A DNA stretch of 64,000 nt from the NCBI GenBank assembly GCA_964016875.1, contig OZ024726.1:33407503-33471502 (forward strand), in the 5' to 3' direction. This DNA is from Fallopia convolvulus (Eukaryota > Streptophyta > Magnoliopsida > Caryophyllales > Polygonaceae). Under the pieces are notes generated by a model. That model did not search any database. It was not told where the DNA came from and worked only from the letters and a program-made list of their open reading frames with translations. Below are positions 23,042 to 32,016 of the stretch, piece by piece; within the stretch, counting starts at the first letter, position 1; each line of letters opens with the position of its first letter. Made by a program: the position numbers and the translations under genes.

Positions 23042-23201
23042 CTGTTCATGCGTGTGTTTTGTTTTATTCTTGTTAGGATTGATTGCTAGACTTTGATTCT
23101 TCTAATTCCCGTGGACGAACCTGACCTTCCTATACTCAGCGAGATCTTGATCTATAAATTTATTTGCTTGTTAGGATCAAGGTAAAACCCTTACAACAAA
23201 T

Positions 23202-23219
23202 TGGCGCTGTTGCCAGGGA
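23202..23219 (+). promoter_or_regulatory. Primer-binding site (tRNA-Asp type)
   Basis: TGGCGCTGTTGCCAGGGA starts 3 bases after the 5' LTR. It matches, with two changes, the TGGCGCCGTTGCCGGGGA consensus of Athila/Tat elements, complementary to the 3' end of tRNA-Asp. Confidence 0.9.
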
Positions 23220-23412
23220 ATTAGTGTAGTTTCTTTGTCTAGTTATCTTTCGGGTTTGGGAATAGCCCATACCCTTTGGTGTTTACTAATTCGTTTTCTC
23301 GTGATTGTGTGTGCAGGTGTATGCCCTCTAGTTCGCGAAGGGGAGTCGACTATTTTCCTTTTGATCCCGAACTCGAGAGAACCCTTCACCGAGGATAAGA
23401 GAACGAAGAGCA

Positions 23413-24490
23413 ATGGCCAACGCTGAGGAAATTGCTCGACAGATGGCTGATCTTCACCTTCAGATGGAAGGTATGCAAAGAGAGCGTGATGCTCAAGCTG
23501 CTGCTGCATAGAGAGAGAGAGAGGCTGCTGCCCGTCTCTAGGAACAACTTAATGCTATTCCGCGAAACGCGAAGCAATACATGCATCCAGAATTTAAGGT
23601 TCTCGAATCTGCAATTGTGCTCCCTGTGATTGAGCACGCCTTTGAGATTAAGCCTCACTTCATCACTCTTATCAAGAGGTCTCAATTTGAGGGCAAGCCC
23701 ACCGAAAGAAAATCTCTTGAAGCTTGGGCTTTGATGGACAAACTCACCAACTATGATGCAATGTATGGAACCCAACAAGCCGTCAAGGTTCCAATGAAGA
23801 AGCTTTATGATCCTAATGCAGAACCGATTGATCCAGATATGAGATTTCAATACATGCAAGATGAGATTAACCGGCTCAAGAAGCAAGTAAGCTACTTCAA
23901 ATCCACTGCTCACCCTTGTCAAGAATGTGGCTCCCAATCTCATACTACCGCTTCTTGTACAAACGTGGATCAAGTCTGGGCCGCTGAGGCTTATACGAAG
24001 GCAAACTATATGCGAGGGCCCTACCAAGGCCAAAACAATGCTTATCCAGGAAGGAACAACAACAACAATTATCCTCAATGGAACAACAATGGCCAAGGTC
24101 AAGGCTTTCCAACTCAGCCACAAGAGCAAAGAGCCCCTCCTTATAGACCTCCCGGTTACCAAGAGCCACCAGCTTTGGGCGCAAGGTCTCCTCGAGGGGA
24201 GTAATGACGTCCGCACAAATCTTAAAGGCGTTCAAAATCAATTGGGAGACTTCGAGGCATGGAGGAAGAATGTGAACTCCCAACTTGGTGACCTAGCGCC
24301 TCAAATTCCCCGACCCCATGGGCGATTACCGGGCCATCCCGATGAGAATCCGAGAGGTCAAATTGCTGCGGTCCATCTAAGGAGCGGAAAGAAGTTGCCG
24401 GATCAAGACAAAGCAAGAAGGCGGCGGACGAAGAAAACCAGCCTATTTCAGGGGCGGTCGTCACCAACCTTCCCCAGGTCGTAATAGACC
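23413..24490 (+). pseudogene. Athila gag, internally deleted, two TAG stops, frame shifts
   Basis: Reading from the ATG at 23413, in-frame TAG codons occur at about 23509 and 23557, each where CAG would be expected by context. The segment FEIKPHFITLIKRSQFEGKPTE is typical of the start of Athila gag but is followed almost at once by C-terminal gag sequence (SLEAWALMDKLTNY), so most of the capsid core is missing. A zinc knuckle CQECGSQSHTTASC lies near 23926-23967. The frame moves by one base near 24185 (the GDFEAWRKNVNSQLGDLAPQ part, AAVHLRSGKKLP) and returns near 24405. The element would need gag from elsewhere to move. Confidence 0.85.
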
Positions 24491-24534
24491 CTCCCCCTAC
24501 TACAGAGGCGGTCATCACCGACCCTCCCCAGGTC

Positions 24535-27500
24535 GTGACCGACCCTCTTCCCGGTGTTCTTACATCCGTTCCTTCTACATCAACAACGAAGGTGCTTCCT
24601 TTCCCATCCAAGAAGGCTAAGGATTCCACGGAAGGCAAATTCAAGCGTTTTGTGCAGGTTCTTCAAGGGCTTAACATCACCAGCCCTTTCGTCGAAGCCT
24701 TGAGTGAGATGCCCGCGTACACCAAATTCCTTAAAGAGATCTTGTCAAAGAAGCGATCGATGTCCGAGTTGTCTGATGAGGTGCGGCCTCTAGAGCTTCC
24801 AGAGAAACTTGGCGATCCGGGTAAATTTGCAATTACAATTGGTATAGGTGCTCATCGCTTTAAAGCTTTATGTGATCTTGGTGCAAGTGCTAGTCTCCTT
24901 CCCCTTTCTATATGGTCCAAAACCAACATGGGTCCTTTGGTCCCGGTGAACATGAGGCTTTATATGGCGGACGGCTCTTGTGTGAAGCCAACCGGTGTTG
25001 TTGACGATTTCCCTATCCAAGTCAGCAAGTTCTTTGTGCCCAATGATTTTATTGTTATGGAGATGCCGGAAGATCCCGTCGTCCCGATCAATCTTGGGCG
25101 ACCATTCCTTGGAACAGCCGGAGCTATCATTGATGTAAAGAAGGGCCTCCTTACTTTTGAAATCGGCAATGAGGTGGTTGAGTTCCGGTTCAATCCAACG
25201 ATGAAGGAAACCGATGAAGCTATGGAGGTCAAGATGTTGTACACCCGCTTAGATTACATTGACTACGAAGATCCGATCGAGCGTTTGCTTGGAGCTTGTA
25301 CGAGTGATGATGAAGACGAGGAGGACGCTGCAGGGTCGACACCGACCCAGAATAGGTCGGTACCGACCTCCCCACGCTCGACTCCTACCCCCATTCCGCT
25401 CGTTTATGAGGACTTTGCTTATGCCTCTGGCTCGGTAACAACCCCCTTATGGTCGGAGCCGACCCTTCTGGAGATGGATGACGAAGTGCAACTCTTAACC
25501 GAAAGTCATCACTTTGAGGAGCTATTCAAGATGGAGAAGGACAATGACATTGTTACACCACCACCACCTACTCCGGAGCTTAAGGCTCTCCCCGAGTCTT
25601 TGAGGTATGAGTTTCTTGGCCCAAATTCCACTTTTTCCGTAATTATTAATGCTAACCTTAATGAGGAAGAAGTTGGAAAGTTGCTTGATGTACTTAGGAC
25701 TCATAGGAAGGCCATTGGGTACTCACTTGAGGACTTGAGTGATCTTTCACCTTCTTTGAGCATGCATCGTATTTTTCTTGAGGAAGGTCATAGGCCAACC
25801 ATAGAACATCAACGAAGGCTCAACCCGAACATGAAGAAAGTGGTAAAGAAAGAGATCTTAAGAATGCTTGATGCAGGTATTATATTCCCAATTTCGGATA
25901 GTAAGTGGGTAAGCCCGGTTCATGTTGTGCCTAAGAAAAGCGGTCTTACTGTTGTTGAGAATGAAAAGGGTGAGTTGGTTCCTACTAGGACTACCACTAG
26001 TTGGCGTATGTGCATAGATTATAGGAAGCTTAATAATGCCACTAGAAAGGACCACTTCCCCTTGCCCTTTATTGACCAAGTGCTAGAGAGATTAGCTTTA
26101 CATGACTATTTTTGTTATCTCGATGGCTATAGTGGTTTTTGGCAGGTTTCGATACATCCCGATGATCAAGAGAAGACCACTTTCATGTGTCCCTACGATA
26201 CGTTTGCCTATAGGAAGATGCCATTCGGGTTGTGCAACGCCCCGACCACCTTTCAACGGTGTATGATGGCCATCTTCTCCGACATGATTGAGGATATCGT
26301 GGAGGTGTTTATGGATGATTTCTCGGTTTATGGTACCACTTTTGACTCTTGTCTTGCTAATCTTGCTAGAGTACTTAAGATATGTGAAGAGACTAAACTC
26401 ATGCTTAATTGGGAGAAGTGTCACTTTATGGTGCAAGAAGGGATTGTCTTAGGTCATATAGTGTCCAAAAGGGGGATTGAAGTTGACAAGGCTAAAATTG
26501 AATTAATTGAAAAATTGCCACCCCCTACCTCCGTGAAAGATGTTAGGAGTTTCCTAGGCCATGCCGGGTTTTATAGGAGGTTCATTCAAGATTTCTCTAA
26601 GATTACTAAACCATTAACTAACCTATTGATGAAGGATGTTGTGTTTGAGTATTCTTCCGAGTGTCTTGAAGCTTTTCATAGGATCCGGTATGCACTTGTG
26701 CCGGCCCCTATCATGCAACCTCCGGATTGGACCCTTCCATTCGAGATCATGTGCGACGCTAGTGACTACGCCGTGGGCGCGGTCCTTGGGCAAAGGAAAG
26801 AGAAAAAGCTTCATGCTATTTACTACGTGAGCAAGACGCTCGATGAGGTCCAAAGAAAGTACACCACTATGGAGAAGGAGTTCCTCGTCGTGGTGTTTGC
26901 TTTTGAGAAGTTCCAGTCGTACTTGGTAGGCTCAAAGGTAATCGTCTACACCGATCATGCAGTTGTCCGTTACCTTATGGACAAGAAGGACGCCAAGCAT
27001 AGATTACTCCGATGGATGCTCCTATTGCAAGTATTCGACCTTGAGATACGAGACAAGAAAGGAGCGGAAAATCTTGTGGCGGACCACCTTTCTAGAATAC
27101 CCATTGAGCACATCAAGGAGTCCGGAGACGCGGTACCCATCAATGACTATCGTCCGGACGAAATCATCTTGAGCAATGAAGTTCTACGGATCGATGTCGG
27201 CCATCTTGGGTCGAGTACGACCAATCATGGGTCGGTGACGACCTGCCCTGGGTCAGTAACGACCCCCACCCCCCACATGTTCAAGAGCCGATCGACTCCG
27301 ACCAAGACAACACGACTCCGACCCTATTTGGGGTCGATCCAGGTCACTTTTCTCCCTCTTCTTGTGTACTTACTAGTATTCTTCCTTCTTCTCCTCCCGT
27401 CCTCTCTTCCCATTCTATACATGCTATTAGAGGGGCGACAACCCCTTGGTTTGCGGATTTATGTTGTAGGAGGCATTATTCTCGATGGATTGACTTCCCA

Positions 27501-28728
27501 AGCTAAAAAGAAATTCCTCCACGACGCCAAGAAATACTATCGGGACGATCCTTACCTATTCAAGCAAGGGAGTGATCATATCTTTAGGCGTTGTGTGCCG
27601 GACGATGAGATAGAGGGAGTGATCCGACATTATCATACTCTTCCAACGGGCGGGCATGCTAAGGGATTCAAAACCACCGCGAAGATTCTTCAAAGTGGAT
27701 TCTATTGGCCCACCCTCTTCAAGGACGTTCAAGCATATGTAACGACGTGTGATGAGTGCCAACGCACGAGAAATATTACATGGAGGAACGAGAACCCACT
27801 CACAGGAATCCTAGAGGTCGAGCTCTTCGACGTATGGGGTATTGACTTCATGGGACCCTTCCCCTCTTCGGGCCCCTACAAGTACACCCTCGTGGCGGTC
27901 GATTATGTTTCCAAGTGGGTCGAGGCCATAGCCACAAGAACCAATGATGCACGAGTGGTGGCCAAGTTCATGAAGACCAACATCTTTCCTCGCTTTGGTG
28001 TTCCCCGAGCTCTTATTAGTGATTTCGGATCTCACTTCATTGAGCGGAGCTTCGAGGCACTTTTGACCAAGTATGGGGTATCTCACAAGGTGGCAACTCC
28101 TTACCATCCCCAAACAAATGATCAGGTTGAGATCTTTAACCGGCAAATTAAAAGCATCTTGGAGAAGAGAGTTTCCCACTCAAGGAAGGATTGGTCCTCC
28201 AAGCTTGATGATGCACTATGGGCATACCGCACCGCCTACAAGACACCACTCCGCACTACTCCCTACAATCTAGTGCATGCCAAGTTATGTCACTTGCCCG
28301 TCAAGCTCGAACACAAAACTTTATGGGCTCTCAAGGAGCTCAACATGGACCTCGACGCGGCCGAAGCAAAGCTATTCATAGACTTGCAAGAATTAGAGGA
28401 GTTAAGGCTAAAGGCGTATGAGAATGCCAAGATTTACAAAGAGAGAACCAAGAAGTGGCATGACAAGAAGCTTGTCCCGAAGACCTTCAAAGACGGTGAT
28501 CAAGTACTCCTTTTCAACTCTAGACTTCGACTCTTCCCTGGAAAGCTACGAACCCGATGGAGTGGACCATTCGTGGTTCATCACATCTACCCACATGGGG
28601 CGGTCGACCTAATAGACGAGAATGGAGGGATTTTCAAGGTCAACGGGCATCGATTGAAGAAGTACTATGCAAGAACCGAACCCAATGAGGAAATCCGAGC
28701 CACATGGGCTCTCACATCTTCCGACTGA
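24535..28728 (+). CDS. Athila-like Pol polyprotein (PR-RT-RNase H-IN)
   Basis: Open for about 1397 codons; the first codon here is GTG, not a true start, and the same frame runs back to about 24410. By residue from 24535: protease motif ALCDLGAS at about 111-118; reverse transcriptase from about 430, with FMDDFSVY near 591; RNase H starting CDASDYAVGAVLG near 740; integrase zinc finger near 1035-1075; integrase core D at about 1103, D within SDFGSHF near 1161 and E within DQVEIFN near 1198. The second integrase motif is DFGSHF where DNGSHF is usual. Palindrome-bearing linkers interrupt the protease-RT spacer (about residues 265-310) and the RNase H-integrase spacer (about 885-925). No stop inside, so the protein could still be made. 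Confidence 0.93.
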   Translation: MTDPLPGVLTSVPSTSTTKVLPFPSKKAKDSTEGKFKRFVQVLQGLNITSPFVEALSEMPAYTKFLKEILSKKRSMSELSDEVRPLELPEKLGDPGKFAITIGIGAHRFKALCDLGASASLLPLSIWSKTNMGPLVPVNMRLYMADGSCVKPTGVVDDFPIQVSKFFVPNDFIVMEMPEDPVVPINLGRPFLGTAGAIIDVKKGLLTFEIGNEVVEFRFNPTMKETDEAMEVKMLYTRLDYIDYEDPIERLLGACTSDDEDEEDAAGSTPTQNRSVPTSPRSTPTPIPLVYEDFAYASGSVTTPLWSEPTLLEMDDEVQLLTESHHFEELFKMEKDNDIVTPPPPTPELKALPESLRYEFLGPNSTFSVIINANLNEEEVGKLLDVLRTHRKAIGYSLEDLSDLSPSLSMHRIFLEEGHRPTIEHQRRLNPNMKKVVKKEILRMLDAGIIFPISDSKWVSPVHVVPKKSGLTVVENEKGELVPTRTTTSWRMCIDYRKLNNATRKDHFPLPFIDQVLERLALHDYFCYLDGYSGFWQVSIHPDDQEKTTFMCPYDTFAYRKMPFGLCNAPTTFQRCMMAIFSDMIEDIVEVFMDDFSVYGTTFDSCLANLARVLKICEETKLMLNWEKCHFMVQEGIVLGHIVSKRGIEVDKAKIELIEKLPPPTSVKDVRSFLGHAGFYRRFIQDFSKITKPLTNLLMKDVVFEYSSECLEAFHRIRYALVPAPIMQPPDWTLPFEIMCDASDYAVGAVLGQRKEKKLHAIYYVSKTLDEVQRKYTTMEKEFLVVVFAFEKFQSYLVGSKVIVYTDHAVVRYLMDKKDAKHRLLRWMLLLQVFDLEIRDKKGAENLVADHLSRIPIEHIKESGDAVPINDYRPDEIILSNEVLRIDVGHLGSSTTNHGSVTTCPGSVTTPTPHMFKSRSTPTKTTRLRPYLGSIQVTFLPLLVYLLVFFLLLLPSSLPILYMLLEGRQPLGLRIYVVGGIILDGLTSQAKKKFLHDAKKYYRDDPYLFKQGSDHIFRRCVPDDEIEGVIRHYHTLPTGGHAKGFKTTAKILQSGFYWPTLFKDVQAYVTTCDECQRTRNITWRNENPLTGILEVELFDVWGIDFMGPFPSSGPYKYTLVAVDYVSKWVEAIATRTNDARVVAKFMKTNIFPRFGVPRALISDFGSHFIERSFEALLTKYGVSHKVATPYHPQTNDQVEIFNRQIKSILEKRVSHSRKDWSSKLDDALWAYRTAYKTPLRTTPYNLVHAKLCHLPVKLEHKTLWALKELNMDLDAAEAKLFIDLQELEELRLKAYENAKIYKERTKKWHDKKLVPKTFKDGDQVLLFNSRLRLFPGKLRTRWSGPFVVHHIYPHGAVDLIDENGGIFKVNGHRLKKYYARTEPNEEIRATWALTSSD
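25333..25466. repeat. Palindrome clusters in the protease-RT linker
   Basis: GGGTCGACACCGACCC (25333-25348), the perfect palindrome GGTCGGTACCGACC (25355-25368), then TCGGTAACAACCCC and GGTCGGAGCCGACC (about 25432-25464). They fall in coding sequence. Confidence 0.95.
27205..27335. repeat. Palindrome clusters in the RNase H-integrase linker
   Basis: GGGTCGAGTACGACC, GGGTCGGTGACGACC and GGGTCAGTAACGACCC follow at about 22-bp spacing, then degenerate CGACTCCGACC units to about 27320. The encoded peptide is low-complexity. Confidence 0.9.
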
Positions 28729-28775
28729 GTTGAGGTATTTTCTCATCTAGCTAAAGACGTTAATAAAGTGCTTAC

Positions 28776-28790
28776 GGGAGGCAACCCACT
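28776..28790 (+). promoter_or_regulatory. Conserved post-pol sequence GGGAGGCAACCCA
   Basis: ACGGGAGGCAACCCA lies about 50 bp after the pol stop. As I know them, many plant Athila/Tat elements carry nearly this sequence at the same place; its function is not established. Confidence 0.6.
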
Positions 28791-28969
28791 TTTTCCCCTT
28801 TCCTTTTTCATTTGACTTTCTTTTTATCTTAGATTAGTTTGTTTTTATTAGTTTAGAGTAGCTAGGACTCTTGTCTTGCATCTCCACTAAAGTTTTGTAG
28901 GGACCCGAGGCGTCGAAAAAGGAACAAGAGGGTCGGAACACACAACAACACAAGGGAACAAAGCCCAGG

Positions 28970-29010
28970 GGAGGTCAGAGACGACCCAAAGCCGGTCGGT
29001 ACCGACCCTT
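28970..29010. repeat. Palindrome cluster before ORF3
   Basis: GGTCAGAGACGACCC, then the perfect palindrome GGTCGGTACCGACC at 28994-29007. Confidence 0.95.
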
Positions 29011-29089
29011 CCAGAAAATACGGTAAAATTTCGGAATTTCCGAAAATTGCAATCATCCCGCCAAGAAGCAAAAGAAGAACAAGCAAAAG

Positions 29090-30001
29090 GTGGATTATGT
29101 GGAGTTTGCTTCTGACGAGCAAAAAGACCGATTCGTTGAGATGTGGCACAGAGATGTCAATGTGCACGCATATCAAAGAGTCGGTGCCAACAAGATTGGT
29201 TTCCATGAGGATGTGCTCGAGGCCTTCTCTTGGATCGGGGCTCAACACCTCATTTTACATCCTATTGAGGAGCACCACGTGGCTCTCACGTGTGAGTTCA
29301 TGTCTGATTTTAGCTTGCAAGTAGACGACACCGACTTCAACAAGTCCATGGTCGGTTTTCAGCTTGGCAATAGGTGCCACGAGATGGACATCAAAAAGTT
29401 CAACAAGCATCTTGGCTTCCGTGCACCGGCAGGGGTGTACACAACGAAGGACTTCCCCGTCAAGAGGTTGTGGCATTACATCACCGGCAAGGTAGACTTC
29501 CCCACCAACGCCCTTTCCGGTCGGTACATTGCTAGCCCCGTCTTTAGGGTCATCTTGCGCATCCTCGGCTCCACAATTTGGCCTAGGTATGAGCTCTCGT
29601 GTCCCCACAAGCAAGAGCTTGCATGCTTAGCCAACATGCTTTTTGAGACGCCCAAGCAAATGAATCTGGGGTTCGGATACGCCACCGCAGTCATTAGCCA
29701 CCGTAGCCAAAACACCCATAACAGCATCTACTTCGGTTGGCTCGTTGTTATCCTTGCTAAGTCTCTGAAGATCAAACTTTCCGCCTATTCTTCCAAGAGG
29801 GTCATTTCTATGGATGTGAAGTACTATACCAATGCTAAGGTTGTCTACCAAACCGCCGTCGGCTTCATCAACAAGTTCAAACTCGATGAGAACACGACAC
29901 ACGACATGGTGCTCACCAAGGAGAATCTTGAGCTCTTCTACCGCTCAAATTGGTATGATGCATGGGCGTCAGCCCAGCCGGTATCGGAGAGCCGAGCCTA
30001 A
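29090..30001 (+). CDS. Athila third ORF (ATHILA ORF-1 family-like)
   Basis: The frame of about 303 codons begins with GTG at 29090 and is open somewhat further upstream; no convincing ATG, so the true start or a splice acceptor is unknown. The segment FASDEQKDRF, then LTCEFMSDFSLQVDD and KKFNKHLGF, resembles the plant Athila ORF often annotated as ATHILA ORF-1 or putative env-like. The role is unknown; no clear signal peptide or membrane span was seen. It stops at 30001, but the neighbouring frame continues NPPPREHVFEWE, so a single-base shift near 29980 probably shortened it. Confidence 0.75.
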   Translation: MDYVEFASDEQKDRFVEMWHRDVNVHAYQRVGANKIGFHEDVLEAFSWIGAQHLILHPIEEHHVALTCEFMSDFSLQVDDTDFNKSMVGFQLGNRCHEMDIKKFNKHLGFRAPAGVYTTKDFPVKRLWHYITGKVDFPTNALSGRYIASPVFRVILRILGSTIWPRYELSCPHKQELACLANMLFETPKQMNLGFGYATAVISHRSQNTHNSIYFGWLVVILAKSLKIKLSAYSSKRVISMDVKYYTNAKVVYQTAVGFINKFKLDENTTHDMVLTKENLELFYRSNWYDAWASAQPVSESRA

Positions 30002-30517
30002 CCCGCCTCCGAGAGAACATGTCTTTGAATGGGAAGCACCAAGAGGCCAACCTAGGGGGTCTGGGACGACCCATCAGAGGTCGGTAACGACCAGGCATGG
30101 GGCGGTGCCGACCATATTCAGCACGGTGCCGACCCTATGGACTTCACCATGGGACCTCAGACTGACATGGTACCCTACTACTCCCACCCCTATGGCTTTG
30201 ATGGGTCCGGCGGCTCTCACTTTCAAGGGTAAGGCACATATCATATCGGGTCCAGCTCAGGTGGCAACCCTGACATCTCCCTTCTATCCGCTAAGATGGA
30301 CGCCCTCATGCTTCACCAACACCATCTCTATGGGGCGCTTAACCACCACCACAACCAGTTTGTTGATCACAAAAATGAGCTCAAGGATTTCCATATTGAG
30401 TACTATGAGGACCACAAGCAAGATGTAGAGAGGTGGAATGATCAAGCGGAATACAACAATTGGTTGGCGCACCAACTCTTCCACGCTTCATCACCTCCTA
30501 ACCCTCCTCAAGAGTGA
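30002..30517 (+). pseudogene. C-terminal remainder of the Athila third ORF
   Basis: Two frames carry the continuation: 30002-30290 in one frame and 30296-30517 in another (charged, coiled-coil-like, with HKNELKDFHIEYYEDHK). A palindrome cluster at 30058-30142 (GGTCGGTAACGACC and GGTGCCGACC forms) lies inside. Frame changes indicate decay. Confidence 0.55.
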
Positions 30518-32000
30518 TTCTCCTCCTCTTCCAACGCTTCAAGGTGTCCAAGTTAGTTTCTCTTTCCCTTCTCTTTACTTTTCTAATCAATGGGGACATT
30601 GATGTTTTAAGTATGGGGTGGTTTGGGAAATTACTTGTTTGAGTCATGTTTTCTTGTGTTTAGTCTAACTTTGCTTGAGTCTTTTTCTTTTTTTGATTTT
30701 TGATGGATGAATGCCCTTTTTCTTAGATGTTCTAGGATAGAAATTGCTTGCATCATCATGTAAATCCTATAGCATGCTTTATAAGAATTGCCTAAATCAT
30801 GATCTTGCTTTTTGAATTTTGAGCTTATGATGGATATTGAGCATGCATATTTCTAAGTGAAAGCAATCCAACAAATTGAACCTAAGTGAGATTTTTGTGG
30901 ACTATAAAGGATATATGTCTTATTCCTTTCTCTTTCATGTGTGATTTACTCTTCCAAATGCAATTACCACTTGACAATGGCGTGGTTATTTTTAACTTGA
31001 AACCAAGGGAGATTTGCTCATTACTTGATTAAATCAAATGATTTTGAAATTATTTTTATTAGCCTATTATATTCCTTTTCCCTACATATACATGATCCCT
31101 ATGTTTGTGGCCTCTTGTTTTGAGCTTAAAGCCTATTTATAGCTCCACAAAAATTCCCTAGCCATGATAAGCTTGACCCTTTGATCCGGGAATTAGGACT
31201 TAGAGTGGATTGATGGAGATTGTTGTGGATTTATTGGGTGAAAATAAAGTAATTATGAAAGGTAGAGAAGGAGTGTTGTCTATGGAAAATTTAAGAATGA
31301 AGTGTTTTGGCTCGAAGGTTGCACATAAGAGTGAATAACGTAGCTCGTTACCGACCCACAGAGGGTCGGTACCGACCCCTTCCCCTCCTAAAAAACAATA
31401 TAAAAAAGGGGGTCAATCATGTAATAAGTGCAAGAATCCAAAGCCTTCTAAGTAAGAAAAGAAGAAAGACAATGATAATAGGTGAAGAGGGAAGTGCATT
31501 GTAAAGTTTTAAGTGTTTGGTAATTGTAAGAAGAAAGTGTGTTGGTTGAGTGTTGTGTAGTCTAGGAGTCTTGGTTCCCGGATTATGTAGCACCACAAGA
31601 CCAAATTATTCCCCGCCTTTGAATTACCATGCCCCATTACAACCCGACCGAATGAAAACTTCTATGAAGTTTTCATTGAGCCCCCTAAGTTCATTTGATG
31701 ATTTCACTTGTTTTGATTTCTTTGGTGGAGAGTTTTTGATATAAGTTCCATTGACTATGAGTTTTGTGTTTGGAATTTGAGTCAAGTGATTATTGATATA
31801 CCCTAAATACTTTGAGAGTTGAGAGAGACACATTCCTTGGTGAGGTTGGATTGTGATTGCTTAGAATGTTCATGTGTGCTATGATGTGGAAGTTGTTTGC
31901 TCATTATTCTACTTGTGCTTCTTTTTCCTTAAAGGCGATTCTTGAGCTTTGTTATTTGGTATTGATGCATGTTAAGTGATTGCTTGAGGACAAGCAAGTC
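30518..32000 (+). other. Athila 3' untranslated region
   Basis: About 1.5 kb without coding sequence, typical of Athila elements. It contains a palindrome cluster at 31342-31377, with the perfect GGTCGGTACCGACC at 31364-31377. Confidence 0.7.
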
Positions 32001-32016
32001 TAAGTATGGGGTGTTT
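31997..32016 (+). promoter_or_regulatory. Polypurine tract
   Basis: AAGTATGGGGTGTTT directly precedes the 3' LTR start at 32017. It is the likely plus-strand primer site, though interrupted by T. Confidence 0.6.

Larger units (their letters stand above)
21694..23198 (+). repeat. 5' LTR of the Athila-like element
   Basis: Begins TGATGTCACAC and ends CCCTTACAACA. A TATA-like CTATATAAAGGG lies near 22262-22273. Palindrome clusters lie at 22114-22147 (before the TATA box) and at 22929-23041 (toward the 3' end). Confidence 0.95.

Noticed and set aside
23386..24216. 276-residue minus-strand frame
   Set aside because: Exact antisense of the Athila gag; no independent homology.
29090..30001. Athila ORF3 as a host gene or as a proven envelope protein
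   Set aside because: It lies between pol and the 3' LTR of one element, and no signal peptide or membrane anchor was visible, so an envelope function is not supported.
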